From Pseudovibrio flavus (GTDB taxonomy: Bacteria > Pseudomonadota > Alphaproteobacteria > Rhizobiales > Stappiaceae), in contig NZ_SMMA01000049.1 of assembly GCF_009711345.1 (NCBI RefSeq), positions 1-64,000 of the forward strand: a stretch of DNA of 64,000 bases, given 5' to 3'. Numbering within the stretch: the first letter of the stretch is position 1; every line of letters begins with the position of its first letter. Of the stretch, positions 47,520 to 56,381 are shown one piece after another. The position numbers and the translations under genes are program-made. The notes below the pieces were generated by a model. That model saw only the letters and a list, made by a program, of their open reading frames with translations, was not told the origin of the DNA and made no database searches.

Positions 47520-48413
47520 ATGAGCCGCGTTGCTTATGTAAACGGACAGTATGTTCCCCACAGCCGCGCTGCGGTGCATATTGAGGATCGCGGATTTCAG
47601 TTTGCCGACGGTGTTTACGAGGTTTGTGAAATCTGGAACGGCACCGTTGTAGACATGGAACCGCATCTGGACCGTCTGGACCGCTCTTTGCGTGAACTTT
47701 CTATCAAGTCTCCTATGAGCCGTGCAGCGTTCATCCGTGTTATGCGTGAAACCATCGAGAAGAACCGCGTTAAAAACGGTCTGATCTACATCCAGATCAA
47801 CCGCGGCGTTGCGCGCCGTGACCACTACTTCCCGTCTGCAAACGTTGCGCCGTCAGTTATTTTGACCAGCCGCTCCGTTGATCCGGTGAAAAAAGCTGCT
47901 GCTGGTGCTGCCGGTATCCGCGTCGTAACGACACCTGAGAATCGTTGGGATCGTGTGGATATTAAAACAGTTGGACTTTTGCCTAACGTTTTGGCGAAGC
48001 AAAAAGCCAAGGATGCTGGTGCAAAAGAAGCATGGTTTGTGGATAACGAAGGTTTCGTTACTGAGGGTGGCTCAACTAACGTTTGGCTCGTTCTTCCAGG
48101 AAAAGTGCTTGTAACACGTCCTGCTGACCATGGTATTTTGCGCGGCATTACACGCTCTACTGTTATTAAACTCGCGGAAGCTAAGGGTTTTCGCGTAGAA
48201 GAGCGTCGTTTTACTGTTGATGAAGCGAAGCAGGCACTAGAAGCATTTGTAACCTCCGCATCCGGCCCGATTATGCCTGTCATCCAGATCGATGATACCA
48301 AAGTTGGGGATGGGAATGTTGGCGAGACCGCAAAGTTTCTGAGAAAATCATTTTACGAAACCGCCCAGTTGACTAAACTGGAGGTTGCGGGGACAATGCC
48401 GTCCCGGTGCTAA
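47520..48413 (+). CDS. dat: D-amino-acid transaminase (class IV aminotransferase)
   Basis: The 297-residue PLP enzyme has the class IV fold: MSRVAYVNGQYVPHSRAAVH, RGFQFADGVYEV, YIQINRGVARRDHYFP, the PLP-lysine region VDIKTVGLLPNVLAKQKAKD and EGFVTEGGSTNVWLV. It interconverts D-alanine and D-glutamate for peptidoglycan. The DIK-TVGLLPN stretch matches D-amino-acid rather than branched-chain aminotransferases. The same order trkA-dat-hfq-hflX is known from alphaproteobacteria. A ribosome binding site (GGAAGGAATAG) lies upstream. Confidence 0.92.
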   Translation: MSRVAYVNGQYVPHSRAAVHIEDRGFQFADGVYEVCEIWNGTVVDMEPHLDRLDRSLRELSIKSPMSRAAFIRVMRETIEKNRVKNGLIYIQINRGVARRDHYFPSANVAPSVILTSRSVDPVKKAAAGAAGIRVVTTPENRWDRVDIKTVGLLPNVLAKQKAKDAGAKEAWFVDNEGFVTEGGSTNVWLVLPGKVLVTRPADHGILRGITRSTVIKLAEAKGFRVEERRFTVDEAKQALEAFVTSASGPIMPVIQIDDTKVGDGNVGETAKFLRKSFYETAQLTKLEVAGTMPSRC

Positions 48414-48436
48414 TGATAAAACCATGACTTCAAAAG

Positions 48437-48491
48437 GCGGTTCCGTAAGGGGCTTGGGCAACTATTTTTGTGTGTGAGTGCTCGGAACCGC
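48437..48491. promoter_or_regulatory. Long-loop hairpin between dat and hfq
   Basis: GCGGTTCCG (48437-48445) pairs perfectly with CGGAACCGC (48483-48491) across a 37-base loop containing ATTTTTG. It sits 24 bases after the dat stop and ends 67 bases before the hfq ATG. It could be a terminator-like 3' structure for dat or part of the hfq leader. No T-run follows. Confidence 0.45.
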
Positions 48492-48558
48492 TTCAAGATG
48501 GGAACAGTAAACAGGCGGATGCCGCGGCCGCGTCCGTCTAAACAGGAAAAAAATAGAT

Positions 48559-48816
48559 ATGGCTGACCGCGCTCAAAATCTTCAAGATACTTTTTTAAAT
48601 CATGTTCGCAAACAGAAGACGCCTCTTACGATTTTTCTGATCAACGGGGTAAAGCTGCAAGGCGTCGTTACTTGGTTCGACAATTTCTGTGTATTGCTGC
48701 GTCGTGACGGGCACTCCCAGCTCGTGTACAAACACGCAATCTCTACAATTATGCCGAATAATCCTATACAGTTGTTTGATCCATCCGACGAAGAAGGTGA
48801 AAAGGCAGGTGGCTGA
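48559..48816 (+). CDS. hfq: RNA chaperone Hfq
   Basis: The 85-residue Sm-like protein has the Sm1 segment [40 protein letters not shown] and the Sm2 motif [10 protein letters not shown], then an acidic tail. It forms hexamers that pair small RNAs with mRNAs. It is immediately followed by hflX with no intergenic base, a classic hfq-hflX arrangement. Confidence 0.98.
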   Translation: MADRAQNLQDTFLNHVRKQKTPLTIFLINGVKLQGVVTWFDNFCVLLRRDGHSQLVYKHAISTIMPNNPIQLFDPSDEEGEKAGG

Positions 48817-50274
48817 TTGAAGCCCCATAAAGATCAAGAGGCCGGTCTCAGAAGTAAAGAGCGTGATGCAAACGTTGAGGCCGGCGAAACAGAAGTGACA
48901 CGGGGTACCCGTTCACTCGTTATCGTTCCAATAATAACAAACCGTGCAATTTCCGAGAGGAAAGGAAACGGTGATCGTTCCTCCGGGGGACAGCGCAGCC
49001 CGCAAGCTCGGCTTGAAGAAGCCGTGGGTCTTGCTGCGGCTATTGAGCTGGAAATCGTAGACTCCGGTATCGTCAAACTTAGCAAAGTTCTGCCTGGCAC
49101 ACTGCTGGGAACGGGTAAGCTTGACGAAATCAAGGAGGAGATCAAGCTCCAAGAAATCGAGCTTGTTGTTGTTGATCATCCCCTTACTCCTATCCAGCAG
49201 CGTAACCTTGAGCGAGCGTGGGATTGTAAAGTGATCGACCGAACCGGTCTGATCCTTGAAATCTTCGGTGAACGTGCGCAGACAAAAGAAGGTCGCTTGC
49301 AGGTCGAACTAGCGCATTTGACGTGGCAAAAGTCCCGCCTGGTTCGCTCGTGGACCCACCTGGAGCGCCAGCGCGGTGGCCTTGGCTTTATCGGTGGTCC
49401 CGGTGAAACGCAGATCGAGGCTGACCGTCGTATCATTCAAGGGCGTATTTCCAGCCTTGAAAAAGAGCTGGTACAGGTACAGCGTACCCGCGCGCTCCAT
49501 CGTAAGCAGCGCAAAAAAGTACCGCACCCGATTGTGGCATTCGTTGGCTATACCAACGCCGGTAAATCGACCCTTTTCAACCGCATGACCAATTCGGATG
49601 TGTTTGCAAAAGACTTGCTCTTTGCAACGCTGGACCCGACTTTGCGCCGGTTGAAGCTGCCACACGGCAGTGAGGTGATCCTCTCCGACACTGTAGGCTT
49701 TATCTCCGAGCTTCCGCATAACCTTGTGGCAGCCTTCCGTGCAACGCTGGAAGAGGTGATCGAGGCTGACATCATTTTGCATGTACGCGATATTTCCCAT
49801 GAGGATACGCGCGCGCAGTCAAGTGACGTGACAGACACGCTGGAAATGCTGGGTCTGAAGGTTTCGGAAAACGACCGCGTGATCGAGGTGTGGAACAAGA
49901 TTGACAGGCTGGATCCTGCATACAGGGAAAAGCTGCTGGCTGAAGCCAATGACCATTCCGGCCCTATTGCTGTTTCTGCGCTGACGGGAGAGGGCGTTGA
50001 AACGCTTTTGAACCGCATCGAGAACCAGCTGGCAGAAAAGCGTGACAGTGTTTCTATGTTGCTACCTCCTGCTGAAGGCGCTGGCCTTGCGTGGCTATAC
50101 CAGCACTGCGAGATCATGAAGCGGGAAGACACAGAGGAAGGCGTTCACCTTGAGGTGCGCGTGCCTGTGGCTCACCGTGACAGAGTGCGCAACATGTTTG
50201 CCAAGTACTTCGACTCCAACGCGATGCTGGAGCCGGAAGACGAGGAAGACAGCGGTACCTACTCCCCGATCTAA
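48817..50274 (+). CDS. hflX: Ribosome-associated GTPase HflX
   Basis: The product has the HflX N-terminal domain (LEEAVGLAAAIELEIVDSGI) with the glycine-rich segment GGLGFIGGPGETQIEADRR. The G domain carries G1 FVGYTNAGKSTLFNRM, G3 DTVGFISELP and G4 NKID. HflX splits stalled or stressed ribosomes. The assigned TTG at 48817 directly abuts the hfq TGA, with AGGTGG inside the hfq end as ribosome binding site. The first ~45 residues are poorly conserved, so a later GTG start near residue 28 is possible. A bidirectional terminator follows. Confidence 0.94.
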   Translation: MKPHKDQEAGLRSKERDANVEAGETEVTRGTRSLVIVPIITNRAISERKGNGDRSSGGQRSPQARLEEAVGLAAAIELEIVDSGIVKLSKVLPGTLLGTGKLDEIKEEIKLQEIELVVVDHPLTPIQQRNLERAWDCKVIDRTGLILEIFGERAQTKEGRLQVELAHLTWQKSRLVRSWTHLERQRGGLGFIGGPGETQIEADRRIIQGRISSLEKELVQVQRTRALHRKQRKKVPHPIVAFVGYTNAGKSTLFNRMTNSDVFAKDLLFATLDPTLRRLKLPHGSEVILSDTVGFISELPHNLVAAFRATLEEVIEADIILHVRDISHEDTRAQSSDVTDTLEMLGLKVSENDRVIEVWNKIDRLDPAYREKLLAEANDHSGPIAVSALTGEGVETLLNRIENQLAEKRDSVSMLLPPAEGAGLAWLYQHCEIMKREDTEEGVHLEVRVPVAHRDRVRNMFAKYFDSNAMLEPEDEEDSGTYSPI

Positions 50275-50289
50275 AATTTATGCAAAAAG

Positions 50290-50319
50290 AAAAGCGGCTC
50301 CAACAGGGGCCGCTTTTTT
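50290..50319. terminator. Bidirectional terminator between hflX and mazG-GNAT
   Basis: AAAAGCGGC (50290-50298) pairs with GCCGCTTTT (50309-50317), extended inward by CC/GG, and is followed by a T-run through 50319. An A-rich stretch on the left serves the minus strand. It ends both convergent units. Confidence 0.88.
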
Positions 50320-50358
50320 CATGGTCGTGATTGTTTGCCTAAACGTGTTGGTCGCGTA

Positions 50359-51684
50359 CTAGCGCGGCGCGTAGGTCATCACCAACAGTGGCTCATTGAG
50401 CGGCTCAAAGGTCTTGCCTTCGCTCTTTTCAAAGCCGTAAGCGCTATAGAAGCTCTTGCCGCCGTCATTCTTCTCGAAGACTTCAACCTTCAACCCCAGC
50501 GGATTAAGTGCCATGGCAACATCTACCAGTGTACGGGCAATGCCTTGGCGGTGGTGGTCTGGCGATACAAACAGCCCGCCAATTTCGTTACCCATTAGAG
50601 CAATAAAGCCGACGACCTTACCGTCCGCCTCAGCAACGTAAGTCACCGTGTTGGGCAGGTAGATATGCTCCAGATTGTGCTTCTCGCTGGCAATAAAGTC
50701 CTCGGAGAAGAACGGGTGCGCCAGACGGGTTGCCTGCTCCCAGCACTCTACAACGCTGGCCAAATCGTCAGCAGTGTAGGGACGGATCCAGATATCATCA
50801 TCCTCTACGAATTCTGCATCGTCGAAATCATCGTCGTCTAGTGCGGTCATTGTTTTTGCTTCCTGCCAGTAGGCTTCCATTTCGTCGAGAGAAAGGTCTT
50901 CCAGCGCGCGGCCTTCGCCTTGAGCACCGTCTTCGATATGCGCAAAGCGGGTGCGGAATTTATTGTTGGTTCGCTTCAATGCTTGCTCGGGTGCAATGTC
51001 CAGATGACGGGCAAGGTTTGCCACTGCAAACAGCACATCACCCAGTTCATCCTCGATCTTGTCGCGGTCAGGAACAGAAGCGTGAACCTCGTTGGAAAGC
51101 TCTCCCACTTCTTCGCGAATTTTATCGAGAACCGGACCGGCAGCGCCCCAGTCAAAGCCAACTTTGGAGGCGCGCTTTTGTAGTTTTTCAGCTTCTGCAA
51201 GCGCCGGGAAAACACGCGGAACACTATCAAGATAGCGCGGCTCGGTCTCTGCAATGCCAAGGGCCGCGCGGCGTTCTTTGCGCTCTGCCTTTTCCTCGGC
51301 CTTGATCTTGTCCCACAAGCTATCGACATGCTCGGGCTTTTCAGCGTTTACATCACCAAAGACATGCGGATGACGGCGGATCATCTTGCGGGTAACAGCC
51401 TCAACCACATCGCCAAACTCGAAGGAGTTCTCTTCAGCGGCCATTTGCGAGTGGTAGACGACCTGTAGTAGCAGATCACCCAGTTCCTCGCACAGATCAC
51501 CCATGTCCTTGCGGTGAATGGCGTCTGCTACCTCGTAGGCCTCTTCAATAGTGTAGGGCGCGATGCTGGAAAAGTCCTGCGCCAGATCCCAAGGGCAGCC
51601 GGTTACAGGCGTGCGCAGAGCCTTCATGATTTCAAGAAGGCGAGTGATATCGCGAGATGGTGTCATCGTCGTTGTGTCCGGCAT
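50359..51684 (-). CDS. mazG: MazG nucleoside triphosphate pyrophosphohydrolase fused to a GNAT acetyltransferase
   Basis: Residues up to about 280 are a full-length MazG with two helical MazG repeats: RTPVTGCPWDLAQDFSSIAP with EEAYEVADAI and DLCEELGDLLLQVVYHSQMA, then IREEVGELSNEVH and DKIEDELGDVLFAVANLARH. After an acidic linker (DDDDFDDAEFVEDDD) comes a GNAT domain of about 140 residues: IRPYTADDLASVVECWEQAT, the acetyl-CoA motif LFVSPDHHRQGIARTLVDVA and EVFEKNDGGKSFYSAYGFEK. The frame is continuous, so this is one polypeptide. MazG hydrolyses abnormal or regulatory nucleotides; the acetyltransferase target is unknown. The ATG at 51684 is preferred, with 51717 and 51666 as alternatives. Confidence 0.9.
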   Translation of the reverse strand: MPDTTTMTPSRDITRLLEIMKALRTPVTGCPWDLAQDFSSIAPYTIEEAYEVADAIHRKDMGDLCEELGDLLLQVVYHSQMAAEENSFEFGDVVEAVTRKMIRRHPHVFGDVNAEKPEHVDSLWDKIKAEEKAERKERRAALGIAETEPRYLDSVPRVFPALAEAEKLQKRASKVGFDWGAAGPVLDKIREEVGELSNEVHASVPDRDKIEDELGDVLFAVANLARHLDIAPEQALKRTNNKFRTRFAHIEDGAQGEGRALEDLSLDEMEAYWQEAKTMTALDDDDFDDAEFVEDDDIWIRPYTADDLASVVECWEQATRLAHPFFSEDFIASEKHNLEHIYLPNTVTYVAEADGKVVGFIALMGNEIGGLFVSPDHHRQGIARTLVDVAMALNPLGLKVEVFEKNDGGKSFYSAYGFEKSEGKTFEPLNEPLLVMTYAPR

Positions 51685-51736
51685 GTCTTTGAAAAAGTGC
51701 GGGCACCCTAACAGCACAGTTCATCCAAGGCGAGAT

Positions 51737-51764
51737 AAAAAAGAGGGCGGCTCCAAGGCCGCCC
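51737..51764 (-). terminator. Rho-independent terminator of the ABC-importer operon
   Basis: On the minus strand GGGCGGC pairs with GCCGCCC around a six-base loop, followed by TCTTTTTT. It lies just after the stop at 51774 and ends the minus-strand operon. The mazG-GNAT start lies about 50 bases further on, so that gene needs its own promoter. Confidence 0.85.
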
Positions 51765-51773
51765 ACTGTGTTT

Positions 51774-52892
51774 CTAACGCTCTGCCCGCATGGATGGGTG
51801 CCAGAAGGTCACCATGCGCTCTAACATGCCAATGGAGGCGTAGAAGAGCGATCCTGCAAGAGCCGCCATTGCGATTTCAGCCCACACCATATCAAGGTTC
51901 ATGCGGCCTACTTCGGTAGAGATGCGAAAGCCCATGCCCACGATCGGCGTTCCGAAGAACTCGGCCACAATCGCACCAATCAGCGCCAATGTGGAGTTTA
52001 TCTTCAAAGCATTGAAGATAAACGGCATGGCGGTCGGCAGGCGCAGTTTAACAAGCGTTGCAACGGGACCCGCCGCATAGGTGCGCATCAGGTCGCGGTG
52101 CATGGCATCGCTCGCAGCAAGGCCGCTGACCGTGTTCACCAGCATCGGGAAGAAGGTCATGATAATGACCACTGCTGCCTTGGAAGGCCAGTCAAAGCCG
52201 AACCACATCACCATAATAGGCGCAACGCCAATGATCGGCAGAGCTGAGACGAGATTGCCAATTGGTAGCAGCCCTTGGCGCAAGAACGGAACGCGGTCTA
52301 CCAGCAGAGCCAATGCAAAGCCAGCGCCGCACCCAAGCACGTAGCCAACCAGAACGGCCTTCAGGAAGGTTTGCTGGAAGTCAGCCCAAAGCGTTGGTAG
52401 GGAGTTCGCCAAGCGCACGCCGATGTCGGAAGGCGCTGGAAGCAGTACCTTGGGGACATTGGCACCTACAACGATGAACTCCCAGAGGAAGAGAAGCGTT
52501 ATGCCGAAGATAACCGGCACCATAAGGTTAGAAGCCTTGGCAAGAGCAGGGCGCTCGTCTCCGATGCGGATAATCGTCTCGTTGAGTTTCCATGATGCAA
52601 GCCAGAGCGCCACAACAAAGACCCAGTAGGCGTTGGGCGCTTCACTGCCTCTGAAGGCAGCAAGCGACATGGTCAGTGTGACAGTGGCAAACACAAGGCC
52701 GACGCCTAGCAAGAAGGAGCGGGCCAGCGCTGTTGACCCGTAAGAGGAAGACGCAAGGCTGGCAGCAAGGACCACTACAGGAATGAGGAAGAGGTTACTT
52801 CCGTTTGATCCATTGCCGATGAAGGCCAGAACGAGCGTCAATACCAAGGTGCCGTGAATGAGCGGCGTCAAAAGAGGAAAGGACTTTCTCAT
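51774..52892 (-). CDS. ABC transporter permease, NitT/TauT type, with extra N-terminal helices
   Basis: The C-terminal ~255 residues form a standard BPD_transp_1 permease with LPIGNLVSALPIIGVAPIMV, WFGFDWPSKAAVVIIMTFFP and the coupling segment DAMHRDLMRTYAAGPVATLV. Unlike the usual ~250-residue members, the first ~110 residues add about four more hydrophobic helices (LTPLIHGTLVLTLVLAFIGN and following). Its ATG overlaps the stop of the preceding permease by four bases (ATGA), indicating translational coupling. It should import a pyrimidine or related compound given the catabolic operon upstream, but the substrate is inferred from context only. Confidence 0.9.
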   Translation of the reverse strand: MRKSFPLLTPLIHGTLVLTLVLAFIGNGSNGSNLFLIPVVVLAASLASSSYGSTALARSFLLGVGLVFATVTLTMSLAAFRGSEAPNAYWVFVVALWLASWKLNETIIRIGDERPALAKASNLMVPVIFGITLLFLWEFIVVGANVPKVLLPAPSDIGVRLANSLPTLWADFQQTFLKAVLVGYVLGCGAGFALALLVDRVPFLRQGLLPIGNLVSALPIIGVAPIMVMWFGFDWPSKAAVVIIMTFFPMLVNTVSGLAASDAMHRDLMRTYAAGPVATLVKLRLPTAMPFIFNALKINSTLALIGAIVAEFFGTPIVGMGFRISTEVGRMNLDMVWAEIAMAALAGSLFYASIGMLERMVTFWHPSMRAER

Positions 52893-53770
52893 CGGGCAAC
52901 TCCCATACGGCGAAGGACCATACGGTCAAGAGAACCAATCGCGGCGACCAGACAAGCAGCTAGAACAGCAGCAACGACAAGTGCAGACCAGATCTGGATT
53001 GTCTGGCCGTAGTAGGAGCCCGCGAGCAAACGCGCCCCAAGGCCAGCAACCGCGCCTGTAGGCAATTCACCAACAATGGCACCCACAAGGCTTGCAGCAA
53101 CAGCAATCTTCAAACTGGTGAAAAGGTACGGTACGGAAGACGGCAGCCGTAGCTTCCAGAATACCTGATTGCCATTGGCGCTGTAGGTCTTCATCAGGTC
53201 CATATTGATGGTGTCAGGAGAACGAAGCCCCTTCACCATGCCAACTGTCACAGGGAAGAATGACAGGTACGTGGAAATAAAGGCCTTGGGCAGCAGTCCG
53301 CTAATGCCCACGGCGTTAAGAACCACAATAATCATCGGTGCGATAGCGAGGATGGGGATCGTTTGGGACGATATCACCCAAGGCATGAGTGACTTGTCCA
53401 GTACGCGCGAATGCACCACCAGAACGGCGATTACAATGCCCAGAACCGCACCAATGATGAAGCCCAGCATGGTTGAAGAAAGCGTAATACCCGCATGATA
53501 GACGAGCGAGCGCTTACTGGTGACCTTCTTTAATACGGTGGTCTTGTAGATCTCCTCCACCACCTGATGCGGCGCTGGTAGAACAGGGCGTTCTTGTGAA
53601 AGCGTATCACTCACCAACTGCGTGAATGCTACATTTTCAAGGTTCGCACGGGCGTACTTGTCTTGCTGGAACGGCGTGTTCAGCACAACAGCGGCTGTGT
53701 ACCAGATAGCCAGCAGACAGATAACAACCGCTAGAACAGGCCAGACCTTATAGCGAATGAAATCAATCAT
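52889..53770 (-). CDS. ABC transporter permease, NitT/TauT type
   Basis: The 293-residue protein has an N-terminal helix (VWPVLAVVICLLAIWYTAAV), a periplasmic segment of about 60 residues, and then the BPD_transp_1 core. The core shows ISSQTIPILAIAPMIIVVLN and the EAA-like segment LRSPDTINMDLMKTYSANGN. The ATG at 53770 is inside the end of the ATPase gene (8-base overlap), which fixes the start. An upstream in-frame codon at 53848 would overlap far more. It pairs with the 372-residue permease as a heterodimer in the same three-gene unit. Confidence 0.92.
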   Translation of the reverse strand: MIDFIRYKVWPVLAVVICLLAIWYTAAVVLNTPFQQDKYARANLENVAFTQLVSDTLSQERPVLPAPHQVVEEIYKTTVLKKVTSKRSLVYHAGITLSSTMLGFIIGAVLGIVIAVLVVHSRVLDKSLMPWVISSQTIPILAIAPMIIVVLNAVGISGLLPKAFISTYLSFFPVTVGMVKGLRSPDTINMDLMKTYSANGNQVFWKLRLPSSVPYLFTSLKIAVAASLVGAIVGELPTGAVAGLGARLLAGSYYGQTIQIWSALVVAAVLAACLVAAIGSLDRMVLRRMGVAR

Positions 53771-54590
53771 CGTAGCTGTGCCCCGCTCGTAGGCCATCGC
53801 GTACGCGGTGGGCGATCTCCAAAAACTCCGGCGTTTCGCGAATATCAAGGCCGCGATCCCGTGGCAGGTTGCACTCGATCACATCATGAATGCGGCCCGG
53901 ACGCGGGCACAGAACCACGATCTTGGTGGAAAGAAACACCGCCTCGGGAATGGAGTGCGTAACGAACACGACTGTTTTGTTGGTGCGCTCCCATAGGCGC
54001 AAGAGCTGCTCGTTGAGGTGATCGCGCACAATCTCGTCCAGCGCGCCAAACGGCTCATCCATCAAAAGAAGTTTCGGGTCAACGGCAAGTGCGCGGGCAA
54101 TAGAGGCGCGCTGCTGCATGCCGCCGGAAAGCTGCCATGGGAACTTCTTCTCGAAACCACCAAGGTTCACAAGGTCCAGATTGCGCTGAATACGCTCTTC
54201 CTGCTCCTTGCGCGAAAGGCCCATGATCTCCAGCGGCAGAGCAATATTCTTGGCAATGTTACGCCACGGGTAGAGCGCAGCTGCCTGAAATACGTAGCCA
54301 TAGCTGCGGGCCATGCGGGCCTGCGCCGGGCTCATGTCGTTTACGGTAATTGAGCCGCCAGTCGGCGTTTCCAGATCGGCGATCACGCGCAGCAAAGTGG
54401 TTTTACCGCAACCGGATGGGCCGATAAAAGAAACGAAGTCACCCTCTTTGATATCGAGGTCGATATGGGAAAGGGCATGGACCGGACCGTCGTTGGTCTG
54501 GAACGTGAGAGACAGGTCACGGATGTCTACAACGCTCTGCGCATCGGATTGTGCGGCATCGGCTGTCGAAGGCTGTTCAAGTGTCGCCAT
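53763..54590 (-). CDS. ABC transporter ATP-binding protein, NitT/TauT type
   Basis: The 275-residue ATPase has Walker A (GPSGCGKTTLLRVIADLE), Q-loop (YVFQAAALYPWRN), signature LSGGMQQRASIARAL, Walker B LLLMDEPFGALD and H-loop FVTHSIPEAVF. It resembles SsuB/TauB/RibY-type importers for small aromatic or sulfonated compounds. It is the first gene of the importer unit. No periplasmic binding protein gene accompanies it in the window. A terminator lies about 140 bases upstream, after dihydropyrimidinase, so it may have its own promoter or depend on readthrough. Confidence 0.93.
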   Translation of the reverse strand: MATLEQPSTADAAQSDAQSVVDIRDLSLTFQTNDGPVHALSHIDLDIKEGDFVSFIGPSGCGKTTLLRVIADLETPTGGSITVNDMSPAQARMARSYGYVFQAAALYPWRNIAKNIALPLEIMGLSRKEQEERIQRNLDLVNLGGFEKKFPWQLSGGMQQRASIARALAVDPKLLLMDEPFGALDEIVRDHLNEQLLRLWERTNKTVVFVTHSIPEAVFLSTKIVVLCPRPGRIHDVIECNLPRDRGLDIRETPEFLEIAHRVRDGLRAGHSYDD

Positions 54591-54729
54591 GGAAGCAAAT
54601 CATTTCTAACAGGTGGCCAGAAAGCAGCCCATGGCGCTGTATTTACAGCTTGTACTGAGCCGTGTCTGGCGAAAATTCTGGTTTAACTTGATGAATCAGT
54701 CTCTTAAAAGAATCTGATAAGTCATTGAA

Positions 54730-54758
54730 AACGAAAAGGGAGGCGCGGTGCGCCTCCC
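54730..54758 (-). terminator. Rho-independent terminator after dihydropyrimidinase
   Basis: On the minus strand GGGAGGCGC pairs perfectly with GCGCCTCCC around a 3-base loop, followed by TTTTCGTTTT. It lies 14 bases after the hydA stop and splits the catabolic genes from the ABC-importer genes. Confidence 0.85.
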
Positions 54759-54772
54759 GCTTTCACATCGCG

Positions 54773-56230
54773 TTAGACACCGGCCGGCATGTTTTCCAGC
54801 TTGCGTTCAACTTTGCGCGGCGCGGTGATTTCCTTCCACTTGGAAAGCGCTGTGTTGACCGGCGCGTAGGAGTTGCGGCCAACGAATTCGCCGTGTCCAG
54901 GCTCTGCTTTCACAGTACCTTCCTCAATCGCCACCTGACCGCGTGTCAGGGTATAGCGCGGCAGCCCCATAACCTCTTTGCCTTCAAAGACGTTGTAGTC
55001 GATGGCCGACTGCTGGGTCGCGGCACTGATGGTTTTGGAGCGATGCGGATCCCAAACAACGATGTCAGCATCAGCGCCCACAAGAATTGCACCCTTGCGC
55101 GGATACACGTTGAGGATCTTGGCGATGTTGGTAGAGGTCACCGCCACAAACTCGTTCATGGTCAGGCGGCCAGTGCCAACGCCGTAGGTCCATAGCATCG
55201 GCATACGGTCTTCAAGACCACCGGTACCGTTCGGGATCTTGGTGAAGTCACCCATGCCGAACTGCTTCTGCTCTGTTGTGAATGCGCAATGGTCGGTCGC
55301 AACGACTTGCAGGGAACCAGACTGAAGACCGGCCCACAGGCTATCTTGATGTTGCTTGTTGCGGAACGGAGGAGACATAACGCGGCGGGCCGCATGGTTC
55401 CAGTCAGGGTTGGCGTATTCGCTCTCATCAAGGGTGAGGTGCTGGATAAGCGGCTCGCCATAAACGCGCATACCTTTCTGGCGGGCACGGCGAATAGCCT
55501 CGTGGGCTTGTTCGCAGCTCGTATGCACTACGTAGAGAGGCACGCCAGCCATATCGGCAATCATGATAGCGCGGTTGGTTGCTTCCCCTTCAACTTCCGC
55601 TGGGCGGGAGTAGGCGTGAGCCTCAGGACCGTTGTTGCCTTCTGCCAGCAGCTTTTGCTGCATGGTGGCAACCACATCGCCGTTTTCAGCGTGAACAAGC
55701 GGCATAGCGCCAAGGGCAGCACAACGCTGGAAGGATGCGAACATCTCGTCATCATCCACCATCAGCGCGCCCTTATAGGCCATGAAGTGCTTGAAGGTGT
55801 TGATACCGCGGTCAACCACTTCCTGCATCTCGTTAAAGATCTGCTCGCTCCACCACGTGATTGCCATGTGGTAGGAGTAGTCACAGCACGCCTGAGAAGA
55901 CTTCTGCTGCCATACGGCCAGCGCCTCCAGCATGGACTGCTCAGGGCTAGGAAGACAGAAGTCGACCACCATGGTGGTGCCGCCCGCAAGAGCTGCACGG
56001 GTACCGGTTTCAAAGTTGTCGGTAGAGAAGGTGCCCATAAACGGCATTTCAAGGTGTACGTGCGGATCAATACCGCCCGGCATCACATAACAGCCGGTTG
56101 CGTCCAATAGCTCATCACCAGAGAGGTTGTCGCCAATTTCAATGATTTTGCCCTGTTCAATCAGAACGTCGGCTTTGTAGGTCAGATCTGCGGTTACAAC
56201 GGTACCGCCTTTAATCACTTTAGTTGCCAT
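54773..56230 (-). CDS. hydA: Dihydropyrimidinase
   Basis: The 485-residue amidohydrolase opens dihydrouracil and dihydrothymine to N-carbamoyl-beta-amino acids. Zinc-site motifs are visible: GGIDPHVHLEMPFMG, the carboxylated-lysine region FKHFMAYKGALMVDD, PLVHAENGD, YVVHTSCEQAHEAI and VVATDHCAF. GLEDRMPMLW is also typical. The ATG at 56230 has GAAGGGAA upstream and begins with the family start MATKVIKGGTVVTADL; an in-frame start at 56290 is rejected. It follows the amidohydrolase gene by 151 bases. Confidence 0.96.
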   Translation of the reverse strand: MATKVIKGGTVVTADLTYKADVLIEQGKIIEIGDNLSGDELLDATGCYVMPGGIDPHVHLEMPFMGTFSTDNFETGTRAALAGGTTMVVDFCLPSPEQSMLEALAVWQQKSSQACCDYSYHMAITWWSEQIFNEMQEVVDRGINTFKHFMAYKGALMVDDDEMFASFQRCAALGAMPLVHAENGDVVATMQQKLLAEGNNGPEAHAYSRPAEVEGEATNRAIMIADMAGVPLYVVHTSCEQAHEAIRRARQKGMRVYGEPLIQHLTLDESEYANPDWNHAARRVMSPPFRNKQHQDSLWAGLQSGSLQVVATDHCAFTTEQKQFGMGDFTKIPNGTGGLEDRMPMLWTYGVGTGRLTMNEFVAVTSTNIAKILNVYPRKGAILVGADADIVVWDPHRSKTISAATQQSAIDYNVFEGKEVMGLPRYTLTRGQVAIEEGTVKAEPGHGEFVGRNSYAPVNTALSKWKEITAPRKVERKLENMPAGV

Positions 56231-56381
56231 CACACTGTTCCCTTCGTGTCTGGTCAAGGTTGCAGATGTGGCCTTTGGCTCTTTTATCACTTGGTCAGGC
56301 GCTCATAACGCCCGAAGCAAATAGATTGCGGCAAGCGCGAAAGGGTCCTCCGCGCCCGCTGGAATTGAAAAATGACAGGTT

